Source of the DNA: Arthrobacter_N sp051262515
GTDB lineage: Bacteria; Actinomycetota; Actinomycetes; Actinomycetales; Micrococcaceae
Assembly (NCBI RefSeq): GCF_051262515.1
Contig: NZ_JBIMER010000002.1
Coordinates: forward strand, 62,001-126,000
Length of the DNA stretch: 64,000 nucleotides
Direction: 5' to 3'
Part shown: positions 15,190-22,676 of the stretch, one piece after another
How the letters are laid out: every line of letters begins with the position of its first letter
Position numbering within the stretch: the first letter of the stretch is position 1
Translations under genes and position numbers: made by a program
The notes under the pieces: generated by a model
Databases searched by the model: none
The model's input: only the letters and a program-made list of their open reading frames with translations
Told to the model about the DNA's origin: nothing

Positions 15190-16008
15190 GTGGACCAGCG
15201 CCGCGTAGCCGTGGTCATCGAGGACGACGACGATATCCGCGGGCTTCTGGAGGCCGTGCTGCAAAGCTCGGGATTCGTGGTGCACCCGGCGCGGACCGGC
15301 GTCGCGGGGGTTGAGCTGGCATTCAAGGTGGACGCGAACCTGGTGACGTTGGATCTCGGCCTGCCGGACATCGACGGCTTCGAGGTGGCGCACCGCATCC
15401 GGCGTTTTTCCGAGGCGCACATCATCATGCTCACCGCGAGGTCGGAGGAGATCGACGCCGTCATGGGCCTGGAATCCGGCGCCGACGACTATCTGACCAA
15501 GCCCTTCAGCCCGCGGGAACTACGCGCCCGCGTCGACGCCGTCATCCGCCGCCGCGTCCGCGAGAAACGGCAGGGTCCGGGGGTCGCGCACACCGGTGCG
15601 ATCCAGACCGTTGCCCCCGGGCACGGGGGCGCGGCGGGGACGACGGGCCCCGTCCCGGCGCACACGGAGGCGCCGACCGTGCGCTGCCTGACACTCAACG
15701 GCCTGGTTCTGGAGCCGGCGACGCACGTGGTGCGGCTGGGGGAGAAGGAACCGGCGTTGACGCCCACGGAGTTCACGCTGCTGAAGTCGGTCATGGAAGG
15801 CGGCCGCAACGTCCGCACGAAGGCGGACCTGGTCCGCATCCTGCGCGAGGAGGACCTGGACTCGGGGACGTTCGTCTCCGCGGCCGACGAGCGCACCATC
15901 GAGGTCCACCTGGGCAACGTGCGCCGCAAGCTCGGCGAGGACGCCCGGGCGCCGCGCTGGGTGGAGACCGTCCGCGGCGTCGGATACCGGAGCGCGAAGG
16001 CGCAGTAG
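15190..16008 (+). CDS. OmpR/PhoB-family response regulator, no adjacent kinase
   Basis: A 272-residue regulator. The receiver domain (1-118) has the acidic pocket IEDDDD, phosphoacceptor D55 (LDLGLPD), T82 and K104 (TKPF). The DNA-binding winged helix (about 160-268) carries LTPTEFTLLKSVMEGGRNV and DERTIEVHLGNVRRKLGED. The linker between them (about 120-155) is unusually long and Gly/Ala/Pro/Thr-rich. Start GTG 15190. No histidine kinase lies nearby, but an Hpt-like protein is encoded 0.3 kb downstream on the other strand. Three direct-repeat sites of the type this class binds surround the gene. Confidence 0.9.
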   Translation: MDQRRVAVVIEDDDDIRGLLEAVLQSSGFVVHPARTGVAGVELAFKVDANLVTLDLGLPDIDGFEVAHRIRRFSEAHIIMLTARSEEIDAVMGLESGADDYLTKPFSPRELRARVDAVIRRRVREKRQGPGVAHTGAIQTVAPGHGGAAGTTGPVPAHTEAPTVRCLTLNGLVLEPATHVVRLGEKEPALTPTEFTLLKSVMEGGRNVRTKADLVRILREEDLDSGTFVSAADERTIEVHLGNVRRKLGEDARAPRWVETVRGVGYRSAKAQ

Positions 16009-16294
16009 CGGCCCGTTAAACGCCTCCGCCGCCCGTGTGACGGAACCCCCAAGGTTCCCGTCGGCGAGCGGCGGTTCAGCTGACCGGCCTCCGGAAACCC
16101 CCAAGATCCCCCGTGGCTGGATGATGCTGCGGCATCGGGCCCTTCGTCGGCGGCCCCCCGGCCGCCCCGTCCTGCCCTTGCGGCAAGCATGCCGTCCGAT
16201 GCTCAACGGGTGGTGCGGCAAAGTCAGAAGTTTCCCTCAAGGTTTGCTCAAGATTGGCCGTGCCCGTAACTTTTCGGGCTGGCTGGTCGGCTTT
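16009..16294. other. Non-coding gap with hairpins and operator copy B
   Basis: 286 bases between the convergent regulator and Hpt-like genes. A hairpin with arms GGAACC/GGTTCC at about 16041-16057 may end the regulator transcript. A related CCCCCAAG motif recurs near 16098. Operator copy B is at 16236-16259. No coding potential was accepted. Confidence 0.5.
16236..16259 (+). promoter_or_regulatory. Direct-repeat operator, copy B
   Basis: CTCAA at 16236 and CTCAAG at 16247 are eleven bases apart, with GTTTG between and ATTGGCC after, closely matching copies A and C. It lies just beyond the 3' end of the Hpt-like gene, where no promoter is expected, so its target is unclear. Confidence 0.5.
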
Positions 16295-16720
16295 TCAGGC
16301 GGGCTGGTCGGCGCACAGCACCGCGACGAGCGCGGCGAGCGCCTCGACGGACAGCGCGCCGAGGCGTTCGAGGTCCGCCATCGCCTCCCGGGCGCGGGCG
16401 CACGCGTCCGGCGCGTCCGGATCGCTGGCAATCCGGTGGAGCCGGTCGCCAAGCGCCGCGAGGGCGGTGGCTCCCGCCATCGATGCCCCGGACTTGAGCG
16501 ACAGCGAAGCGTCCCGGAACGTCTCGCAGTCGCCCTGGACCACCGCCTCCATGAGGCGCTCAAGACGCGAGGGCCACAACGAGACGAACCGGTTCACGAA
16601 TTCGCGCGTGGCCTCGGCGCCGACATGGCGGACCATCGCCCGCAGCTCGCCGTCGTCGACCAGGGCGGGCGCACCGCCGGCGTTGGCCGTGGGCGCATCC
16701 GTTCTCATGCCCATCATCAT
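16295..16720 (-). CDS. Hpt-domain-like protein lacking the phosphoacceptor histidine
   Basis: A 141-residue, all-helical protein. Residues 20-130 align with histidine phosphotransfer domains, but where these have AHxLKG(S/A) this has SLSLKSGASMAGA, so leucine (L73) replaces the histidine. LKS and MAGA, which surround the site, are kept. It cannot relay phosphate by the normal route and may act as a decoy or binding partner for a receiver domain, perhaps of the adjacent orphan regulator. Start is one of three tandem ATGs (16720, 16717, 16714) behind GGGAAG. Its promoter region is shared with tsaB. Confidence 0.75.
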   Translation of the reverse strand: MMMGMRTDAPTANAGGAPALVDDGELRAMVRHVGAEATREFVNRFVSLWPSRLERLMEAVVQGDCETFRDASLSLKSGASMAGATALAALGDRLHRIASDPDAPDACARAREAMADLERLGALSVEALAALVAVLCADQPA

Positions 16721-16743
16721 CCGCTTCCCGACCGCGCAACCCG

Positions 16744-16767
16744 TGCAAGTTTGGCTCAAGATCCGCG
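16744..16767 (+). promoter_or_regulatory. Direct-repeat operator, copy C, before tsaB and the Hpt-like gene
   Basis: GTGCAAG and GCTCAAG share CAAG at an eleven-base interval (16746 and 16757). A TATACT -10 hexamer follows at 16771-16776, only seven bases before the tsaB ATG. The repeat occupies the -35 position, the layout expected for activator-dependent promoters of the PhoB type. It also lies upstream of the divergent Hpt-like gene. Confidence 0.55.
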
Positions 16768-16783
16768 CAATATACTGGGGCGC

Positions 16784-17491
16784 ATGCTTGTCCTAGCCAT
16801 CGACACCTCCGCCATCGCCTCCGCCGCCCTGCTGCGGGCCCACGGCGCCGCCGGCCCGGCCGAGGTCCTCGAGTCCTTCGCGTCCGAGGAGACGAACACG
16901 CACGCCGAGGTCCTCGCGCCCGCGATCGAGGGGATTCTGGCGCAGGCCGGCGTCGCGGGGAGGGACCTGGACCGGATCGTCGTCGGCGTCGGTCCCGGTC
17001 CGTTCACCGGGTTGCGCGTCGGCATCGCGACGGCGCGCACGCTCGGCTTCGCCTGGGGCGTGCCCGTGGACGGGGCGATGAGCCTGGACGCCGTTGCCTG
17101 GGACGTGCTGGCCGACACCGATTCCGCCGGGATTCCCGAGGGTGGCTTCACGGTAGCAATCGACGCGCGGCGGAAGGAACTGTACTGGGCGCGCTATCGG
17201 CCCGACGGCACGCTGGCGGAAGGGCCGCACGTCTCCGCCGCGGAGGAGCTGCCGGCCGGGCCCGTCTACGGGACGGGCGCCGGCCTCTACGCCGAACGTT
17301 TGGCGGCTGTCGGGGCGCACGGCGTTCCCGCGTTCGCCTCCCGGCACCCGAACGCGGCGTCGCTCGGCGCATTCGCCCTGGCCTCGCTGGCCCGCGGAAG
17401 GGAACCGCTCTCCACCGCGCCCCTGTACCTGCGCGAATCCGACGCGAAGGTCCCCGCCGCGATGAAACGCCCGTCCGGGTTCGGGAAGTGA
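16784..17491 (+). CDS. tsaB: tRNA t6A biosynthesis protein TsaB
   Basis: TsaB is a non-catalytic partner of TsaD in t6A synthesis. The product is 235 residues with the N-terminal ASKHA fold MLVLAIDTSAIASAALL and the family motif VGVGPGPFTGLRVGIATARTL. Start ATG 16784 lies seven bases after a TATACT hexamer with no room for a ribosome site, so the mRNA is probably leaderless. It overlaps rimI by four bases. Separated from its usual neighbour tsaE by 12.7 kb. Confidence 0.95.
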   Translation: MLVLAIDTSAIASAALLRAHGAAGPAEVLESFASEETNTHAEVLAPAIEGILAQAGVAGRDLDRIVVGVGPGPFTGLRVGIATARTLGFAWGVPVDGAMSLDAVAWDVLADTDSAGIPEGGFTVAIDARRKELYWARYRPDGTLAEGPHVSAAEELPAGPVYGTGAGLYAERLAAVGAHGVPAFASRHPNAASLGAFALASLARGREPLSTAPLYLRESDAKVPAAMKRPSGFGK

Positions 17492-17964
17492 GCGCCGATT
17501 CGGACAGCGGCTGGTGCATCCGGGAGATGACCGCCGAGGACGTCACCGCGGTCTACGCCCTGGAGGCGGCGCTGTTCCCGCGGGACGCCTGGCCCGAACG
17601 GATGTTCCGCGAGGAGCTGGCGCAGGCCGGCACCCGGCGCTACTGGGTGGTCGAGGACGGCGGGAGCATCGTCGCCTACTGCGGCATGATGTGCGTGCTG
17701 CCGCTGGCCGACGTGCAGACCATCGCCGTCGTTCCCGGGCACGAGGGTCGGGGCATCGGCTCCGCCCTGCTGACCGGCCTGATCGGGGAGGCGCGCGGGC
17801 GCGGGGCGCGGGACGTCATGTTGGAGGTGCGGGCCGACAACCCGCGCGCGCAGGCGCTGTACGTGCGGTTCGGGTTCGAGCCGATCCACGTGCGCAAGGG
17901 GTACTACCCCGGCGGAACCGACGCCGTGATCATGCGCCTGATGCTGCAGCCGGGCCCGCGCTAG
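17488..17964 (+). CDS. rimI: Ribosomal protein S18 N-alpha-acetyltransferase RimI-like
   Basis: A 158-residue GNAT enzyme. Motif A reads VVPGHEGRGIGSALLTGLI (acetyl-CoA binding) and motif B LEVRADNPRAQALYVRFGFE. The product family acetylates the N-terminus of ribosomal protein S18 and, in actinobacteria, probably other proteins. Start GTG 17488 overlaps the tsaB stop (GTGA). The tsaB-rimI order is conserved across bacteria, which supports the assignment over a generic GNAT. Confidence 0.9.
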   Translation: MSADSDSGWCIREMTAEDVTAVYALEAALFPRDAWPERMFREELAQAGTRRYWVVEDGGSIVAYCGMMCVLPLADVQTIAVVPGHEGRGIGSALLTGLIGEARGRGARDVMLEVRADNPRAQALYVRFGFEPIHVRKGYYPGGTDAVIMRLMLQPGPR

Positions 17965-18004
17965 GGTTGTCCACAAAACACCCAACGACAGAAACGACGT
18001 GCAC

Positions 18005-18892
18005 ATGTTGCGCAACCAACGACCGGCGGCGGTCCTCGCGGCACTCTCACTCGCGTTCGCCGCGGCACTGGGTGCGGCGCCCGCGGCAGTGGCCGCGCCC
18101 GCCGTCGTGCCCTATTCCGCCGCTACGGCCCCGCTGGCCGTGCCCGCCGCGAAGAAGGCGGCGCCGCGCAATCCCGCCCGGGCCGACGTGCTGGTCAACA
18201 AGTCCCACCCGCTGGTGCCCCGGACCTATGTCCCGCGCCTGGTCACGGTCAAGGGCGTGGCCGGCGTCCCCGTGAAACTGCAGCCCGGCGCGGCCGCCGC
18301 CTACGCGAAGATGGCCGCCGGAGCCCGGAAGGGCGGCGTGGTGCTGCGGGCGACCTCGAGCTACCGCTCGTACAAGACCCAGGCCACGCTGATGGCCAAC
18401 TACACGCGCTGGTACGGCGCGGCGTACGCCAAACGCGTGGTCGCCCCGGCGGGCACCTCCGAACACCAGACCGGGCTCGCCGTCGACGTCTCCACCGCGG
18501 CGGGCGCGGGCGGCTGGATGGCCCGGAACGCCTACCGCTACGGGTACATCCTGCGCTACCCGCCGGGCCGGGGCGCGGTCACCGGGTACGGGTACGAGCC
18601 CTGGCACTACCGCTACGTCGGCACCGCGATCGCTTCCTCCATGCGCGGGAGCGGGACGCCGACGCTCGAGCACCACCTTGGCGCCGTGGCCCAGGCGTCC
18701 GCCGCGAGGGCGGGTACGAAGACCACCACCGCGAACCTCAACCTGCGCGCTGGCGCCGGGACCGGCCACCGCATACTGGCGACGGTGCCGAAGGGCAAGA
18801 CGGTCGCCACCACGGGCAAGCGCAGCGGGTCCTGGCACCAGGTGAAGTACGGCGCCCGAACGGGATGGATGTCCGGGACGTACCTCAGGTAG
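18005..18892 (+). CDS. Secreted VanY-type D,D-carboxypeptidase with C-terminal SH3 domain
   Basis: A 295-residue exported peptidase. The signal peptide spans about residues 1-33. The M15B peptidase domain carries the zinc ligands in SEHQTGLAVDV and EPWHYRYVG; it removes the terminal D-alanine from peptidoglycan stems. A bacterial SH3 domain at about 235-295 (TTTANLNLRAGAGTGHRIL) should bind cell wall. Start ATG 18005 is chosen, with GTG 17999 in the same frame as the alternative. Its last eight bases overlap the end of the convergent PucR-type gene. Confidence 0.92.
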   Translation: MLRNQRPAAVLAALSLAFAAALGAAPAAVAAPAVVPYSAATAPLAVPAAKKAAPRNPARADVLVNKSHPLVPRTYVPRLVTVKGVAGVPVKLQPGAAAAYAKMAAGARKGGVVLRATSSYRSYKTQATLMANYTRWYGAAYAKRVVAPAGTSEHQTGLAVDVSTAAGAGGWMARNAYRYGYILRYPPGRGAVTGYGYEPWHYRYVGTAIASSMRGSGTPTLEHHLGAVAQASAARAGTKTTTANLNLRAGAGTGHRILATVPKGKTVATTGKRSGSWHQVKYGARTGWMSGTYLR

Positions 18893-20114
18893 CGGGGGCG
18901 CCGGGGGCGGCGAACGCGCGTGCGGCGCGCAGGACCAGTTCCAGCTCGAACCGCGCCCGCGGGTCCTCCAGGTCGTCGCCGAAGAGCTCGCGCAGCTGCG
19001 CCACCCGGTAGCCGACCGTCTGCGCGTGGATACCCAGCTCCGCGGCGACCGGCGCGCGCTGCCCCCAGTGCCGCAGCCAGCTCAGGAGGGTCTCCTCCAG
19101 CCGCTCGCGCTGGGCCGGGCGCAGCGACTCCAGCGGCGCCAGCCGGTGGGCGGCCAACTCGTCGACGGCGAGCGGCTCGGCGCCGAGGACGATCCGCGAC
19201 AGGTGTTCGTCCGCCCACAGCGGGAGTTCGTCCGCGCGTTCGTCGGCGGGCAGAGCGGCGGCGGCCAGCACCGCCAATCGCAGCGACCCGCCGGCCCGCT
19301 CCCAGTCCCCGGCCGGCCCGACAACGGCATCCCGGCCGCTCAGCGTTCCGGCCAGCGCGTTCCGCTCGGTGGCGCCGGACGGCGCGGGCAGCACGACGAC
19401 GGCGTCGGTCTCGCGTTCGACGACCAGGGCGCGCGACCCCAGCCGCAGCCGCAGCCCCGCGGTGTTGCCGAGCGGCAGCGTCACCACGCACAGGCGTTGG
19501 GGGAGCACCCAGTCGGCCATCGCCGCCGCCTGCCGCAGCGAGCCCTCGTCCGTCCGGCCGAGCAGCAGGAGCTGGACCAGGTCCGTGCGGCGCCGCTCCA
19601 GTTCCCCCGCGCGCTCGGACTGCTCGAACGCGTAGGCCTCCACGCTGACCGCCGAGAGCTCGTCGATGTACGCGAGGACCGATTCGCCCAGGTTCACCAC
19701 CACCTCGGACCCCAGCCCCATGTCCATGGAGACCTTCGACAGCTCGCGGAACGTCACGCGCGCCCCGGAACGGTAGGCGCCCAGCAGTGCGTCCATGCTG
19801 CGGCCCTGGCGGAACTCGCCGCTGCCCAGGCCCGCCACCAGCTCGCGCGTCTCCACCGACAGCGCCGGTCCCGAGGTGCCGGGGAGGTCGAGGAACCGGT
19901 CCAGCGCGCCGGCGACGCCGCGGCGCAGGCCCCGGCCGAATCGACCCTCGATGGGGCGCGCGTAGGCGGGGACCAGCTGCGGCACGGCGTTGATGATCGC
20001 CTCGACGACGTGCGGGAGGTGCGGCCGCAGGGCCTCGCCGACCTCGCGGGGGACCGCGAGCCACGGCGGATCGGTGTGCTGCCCCGAAGGGCCGGTGGGA
20101 GCGACCTCTGACAT
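18885..20114 (-). CDS. PucR/CdaR-type transcriptional regulator
   Basis: A 409-residue protein. The N-terminal half is helical (RsbR/PucR-like dimer region, with YAFEQSERAGELERRR as a likely coiled coil). The C-terminal 60 residues form the PucR helix-turn-helix: LEETLLSWLRHWGQRAPVAAELGIH and VGYRVAQLRELFGDDLEDP. It is divergent from the reductase/desaturase pair across a 99-base gap, so it is the obvious candidate to control membrane-lipid desaturation. I take ATG 20114. Confidence 0.88.
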   Translation of the reverse strand: MSEVAPTGPSGQHTDPPWLAVPREVGEALRPHLPHVVEAIINAVPQLVPAYARPIEGRFGRGLRRGVAGALDRFLDLPGTSGPALSVETRELVAGLGSGEFRQGRSMDALLGAYRSGARVTFRELSKVSMDMGLGSEVVVNLGESVLAYIDELSAVSVEAYAFEQSERAGELERRRTDLVQLLLLGRTDEGSLRQAAAMADWVLPQRLCVVTLPLGNTAGLRLRLGSRALVVERETDAVVVLPAPSGATERNALAGTLSGRDAVVGPAGDWERAGGSLRLAVLAAAALPADERADELPLWADEHLSRIVLGAEPLAVDELAAHRLAPLESLRPAQRERLEETLLSWLRHWGQRAPVAAELGIHAQTVGYRVAQLRELFGDDLEDPRARFELELVLRAARAFAAPGAPAT

Positions 20115-20213
20115 GCGGGGACTCGCGTTCTTTAGTGCGTGGAGACAGTTTCCTGCCGCCAATCGTATGCCTTGCATGGAGAAATGTTGCCCTGGTCGCC
20201 ATAGACTGGTGTC

Positions 20214-21281
20214 ATGATTCGGCTCCGTTCGCTGGCACAGGCCGCATCCGTACTGACCCACCCGCTGACCGCGGAGGATGTCCTCTCGCTGTTCGATCCG
20301 GTGTTCTCCCACCGGCAGCTCCGGGGCGTGGTCACGTCCGTGGTGCGCGAGAACGCCAACTCCACCACCATCCATTTCCGCCCGGGACGCGGCTGGAAGG
20401 CGCACGCCGCGGGCCAGTGGGCGCGCATCGGCGTCGAACTGGACGGGGTGCGCCACTGGCGCTCCTACTCCCTCAGCGCGGCCGCCGGCCAGGACCCCGC
20501 GATCACCGTGACCGACGTCGGCTCCGTCTCCGGCACGCTGGTCCGCGAAACCAAGCCCGGGGACGTCCTGTTCCTCGCGCCTCCGCAGGGCGACTTCACG
20601 CTCCCCGAGCACCCGCGCCCGTTGCTGATGCTCACGGCCGGCAGCGGCATCACCCCGGTGATGTCCATGATCCGCACGCTGGTCCCGCGAAGGCCCGACG
20701 CCGACGTCGTGCTGGTGCACTCGGCCCGCAGCTCCGCGGACAGCCTGTTCCTCGAGGAGCTGCGCGAACTCGCCGACCAGTTCCCCAACCTGCGCGTCGT
20801 GGAGCACTTCACGTCCGAGTCCGGGCGGCTGAACCTCGCCGACGCCGCCGCGGTCGACGCCGTGTGCCCCGACTGGCGCGAGCGCGCCGCCTACGCCTGC
20901 GGCCCGACGGGGTTCCTGGACGACGCCGAGAAGCTCTGGTCCGAGTCCATGGGCGTCGAGGGCGGCGCCGAGGACCTGATCATCGAGCGCTTCACCACCG
21001 ACCTCGCCGGCGGCGAGGGCGAGGAGGGCGGCCTCGTGACGTTCGAGACGTCCGACCGCGAGATCGAGGCGCCCGGCGACGAACCCCTGCTCGACGTCGG
21101 CGAGGACGCCGGGGTCCTCATGCCCAGCGGGTGCCGCATGGGCATCTGCCACAGCTGCCTCACCCCCCTGCGCGCCGGCAAGGTCCGCGACCTGCGCACC
21201 GGCGAAGTCCACGGCGAACCCGGCCAACTGATCCAAACGTGTGTCTCGGCTGCCGCCGGACCCGTCAACCTCGACCTCTAG
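20214..21281 (+). CDS. Ferredoxin reductase partner of the acyl desaturase
   Basis: A 355-residue electron-transfer protein like mycobacterial Rv3230c. FAD-binding motif RSYSLS (HWRSYSLSAAA), NAD(P)-binding LLMLTAGSGITPVMSM, and a C-terminal plant-type [2Fe-2S] domain with cysteines C307, C312, C315 and C343 (GCRMGICHSC, QTC). It passes electrons from NADPH to the di-iron desaturase encoded next. Start ATG 20214 lies six bases after TAGACT with no ribosome site, suggesting a leaderless transcript. A perfect 17-bp tandem duplication covers its stop codon. Confidence 0.93.
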   Translation: MIRLRSLAQAASVLTHPLTAEDVLSLFDPVFSHRQLRGVVTSVVRENANSTTIHFRPGRGWKAHAAGQWARIGVELDGVRHWRSYSLSAAAGQDPAITVTDVGSVSGTLVRETKPGDVLFLAPPQGDFTLPEHPRPLLMLTAGSGITPVMSMIRTLVPRRPDADVVLVHSARSSADSLFLEELRELADQFPNLRVVEHFTSESGRLNLADAAAVDAVCPDWRERAAYACGPTGFLDDAEKLWSESMGVEGGAEDLIIERFTTDLAGGEGEEGGLVTFETSDREIEAPGDEPLLDVGEDAGVLMPSGCRMGICHSCLTPLRAGKVRDLRTGEVHGEPGQLIQTCVSAAAGPVNLDL

Positions 21282-21297
21282 TCAACCTCGACCTCTA
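21264..21297 (+). repeat. 17-bp tandem duplication over a stop codon
   Basis: GTCAACCTCGACCTCTA occurs twice in direct succession. The stop TAG of the reductase gene spans the junction. The second copy is untranslated and ends just before the desaturase ribosome site, consistent with a recent slippage duplication. Confidence 0.9.
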
Positions 21298-21309
21298 AGG
21301 AGAGAACCG

Positions 21310-22491
21310 ATGACGACAACGACCACCAGGCCCACCGAGGCGGACGACACCAAGTCGTACGCCCCGGAAACCACCGTCCGCAAGCGCAAGCCCGGAATCC
21401 TCCCCGAAACCGGCTCCCCGGCGGTCCGACCGCCGTCGGCCGCGCACCTCTCCGACGAGCAGGTGGCGGAGCTGTGCCGGGAGCTGGACGCGATCAAGGA
21501 CGACGTGCTGGCCAAGCGCGGGTCCGCGGACGCCGCCTACATCCGACGCGTCATCAAGGTGCAGCGCACCCTGGAGATCGCCGGCCGCGCGGCCCTGATC
21601 GGCGCCGGGCGCAACAAGTACGCCTGGGTCGCCGGGACCGCGATGCTCTCCGCGTCGAAGATCATCGAGAACATGGAGATCGGGCACAACATCCTGCACG
21701 GCCAGTGGGACTGGATGCGCGACCCGGACATCCACTCCACCACCTGGCAGTGGGACTTCATGACGCCGGCCCGCTCGTGGCAGCACACCCACAACGACCA
21801 GCACCACCGGTGGACCAACGTCCTGGGCAAGGACAAAGACGTGGGCTACAACCTGCTGCGCATGGACCCGGACCAGCAGTGGAAGCCGGTCAACGTCCTG
21901 AACCCGGTGTTCAACGCGATCCTGGCGCCGGTGTTCGACTGGGGCATCGCCCTGTACGACCTGGAGATCACCGAGCTCAAGGCGGGGGAGAAGTCCAAGG
22001 AGGACTTCATCCGCGACCTGAAGGCGTTCGGCAAGTCCGCCATGAACCAGGTGACCAAGGACTTCCTGGCCACCCCGGCCCTCGGGATGCTCAGCGGATC
22101 GGGCAAGCAGGCGCTGATGGGTACGCTGGTGGCCACCGCCACCCGCAACATCTGGGCGCACGCCGTCATCTTCTGCGGGCACTTCCCCGAGGGGGCCGAG
22201 ACGTTCTCCGAGGAGATGGTCGACGGCGAGACGCGCGGCGACTGGTACGTGCGGCAGATGATCGGGTCCTCCAACATCTCCGGGTCCAAGCTGATGCACT
22301 TCATGACCGGCAACCTGTCCCACCAGGTGGAGCACCACCTGTTCCCGGACCTGCCGTCCAACCGCTACGCCGAGGTGGCCCCGAAGGTCAGGGAGATCTG
22401 CCGCCGCTACGGCCTCCCGTACAACACGGGTCCGCTCTACAAGCAGGTCGGCTCGGCCTGGGCCAAGGTCTTCCGCCTGGCCCTGCCGTAG
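21310..22491 (+). CDS. Membrane-associated acyl-CoA/fatty acid desaturase
   Basis: A 393-residue di-iron desaturase similar to mycobacterial DesA3. The three histidine boxes are HNILH (126-130), HTHNDQHH (159-166) and HQVEHH (338-343), which bind the two irons. Hydrophobic stretches are modest. It introduces a double bond, usually delta-9, into acyl-CoA to adjust membrane fluidity, using the reductase encoded 28 bases upstream. Start ATG 21310 follows AAGGAGAG, and upstream in-frame codons overlap the reductase gene. The gene is followed by palindromic repeat copy 1. Confidence 0.94.
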   Translation: MTTTTTRPTEADDTKSYAPETTVRKRKPGILPETGSPAVRPPSAAHLSDEQVAELCRELDAIKDDVLAKRGSADAAYIRRVIKVQRTLEIAGRAALIGAGRNKYAWVAGTAMLSASKIIENMEIGHNILHGQWDWMRDPDIHSTTWQWDFMTPARSWQHTHNDQHHRWTNVLGKDKDVGYNLLRMDPDQQWKPVNVLNPVFNAILAPVFDWGIALYDLEITELKAGEKSKEDFIRDLKAFGKSAMNQVTKDFLATPALGMLSGSGKQALMGTLVATATRNIWAHAVIFCGHFPEGAETFSEEMVDGETRGDWYVRQMIGSSNISGSKLMHFMTGNLSHQVEHHLFPDLPSNRYAEVAPKVREICRRYGLPYNTGPLYKQVGSAWAKVFRLALP

Positions 22492-22505
22492 CCCCGTAGC
22501 CCCGT

Positions 22506-22629
22506 AATCTCGACGAACGCAGATGCCCACCCCCTGCGTTTCGACGAAGGTAGATGTCCGTTTTCCTCGGAATCCGGGCATCTACCTTTGTCGAAACGGG
22601 AGGGGCGGGCATCTGGCGTCGTCGAAACG
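22506..22629. repeat. Quadripartite palindromic repeat, copy 1 (complete)
   Basis: Four 20-base units related to CGTTTCGACGAAGGYAGATG: forward at 22506-22525 and 22537-22556, reverse complement at 22579-22598 and 22610-22629. Outer-to-inner spacing is 31 bases on both sides and the inner loop is 22 bases. It lies between the desaturase and tsaD genes. Confidence 0.9.
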
Positions 22630-22676
22630 AAGTCACCGCAAACCCGGCGCCTCGCCCAGACCCTAAACTGGACAGC

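Noticed and set aside
16041..16115. Riboswitch-like pair of CCCCCAAG motifs
   Set aside because: They lie after the regulator gene rather than before any gene in the right direction, and I could not match them to a known riboswitch core. A simple hairpin is enough to explain the first.
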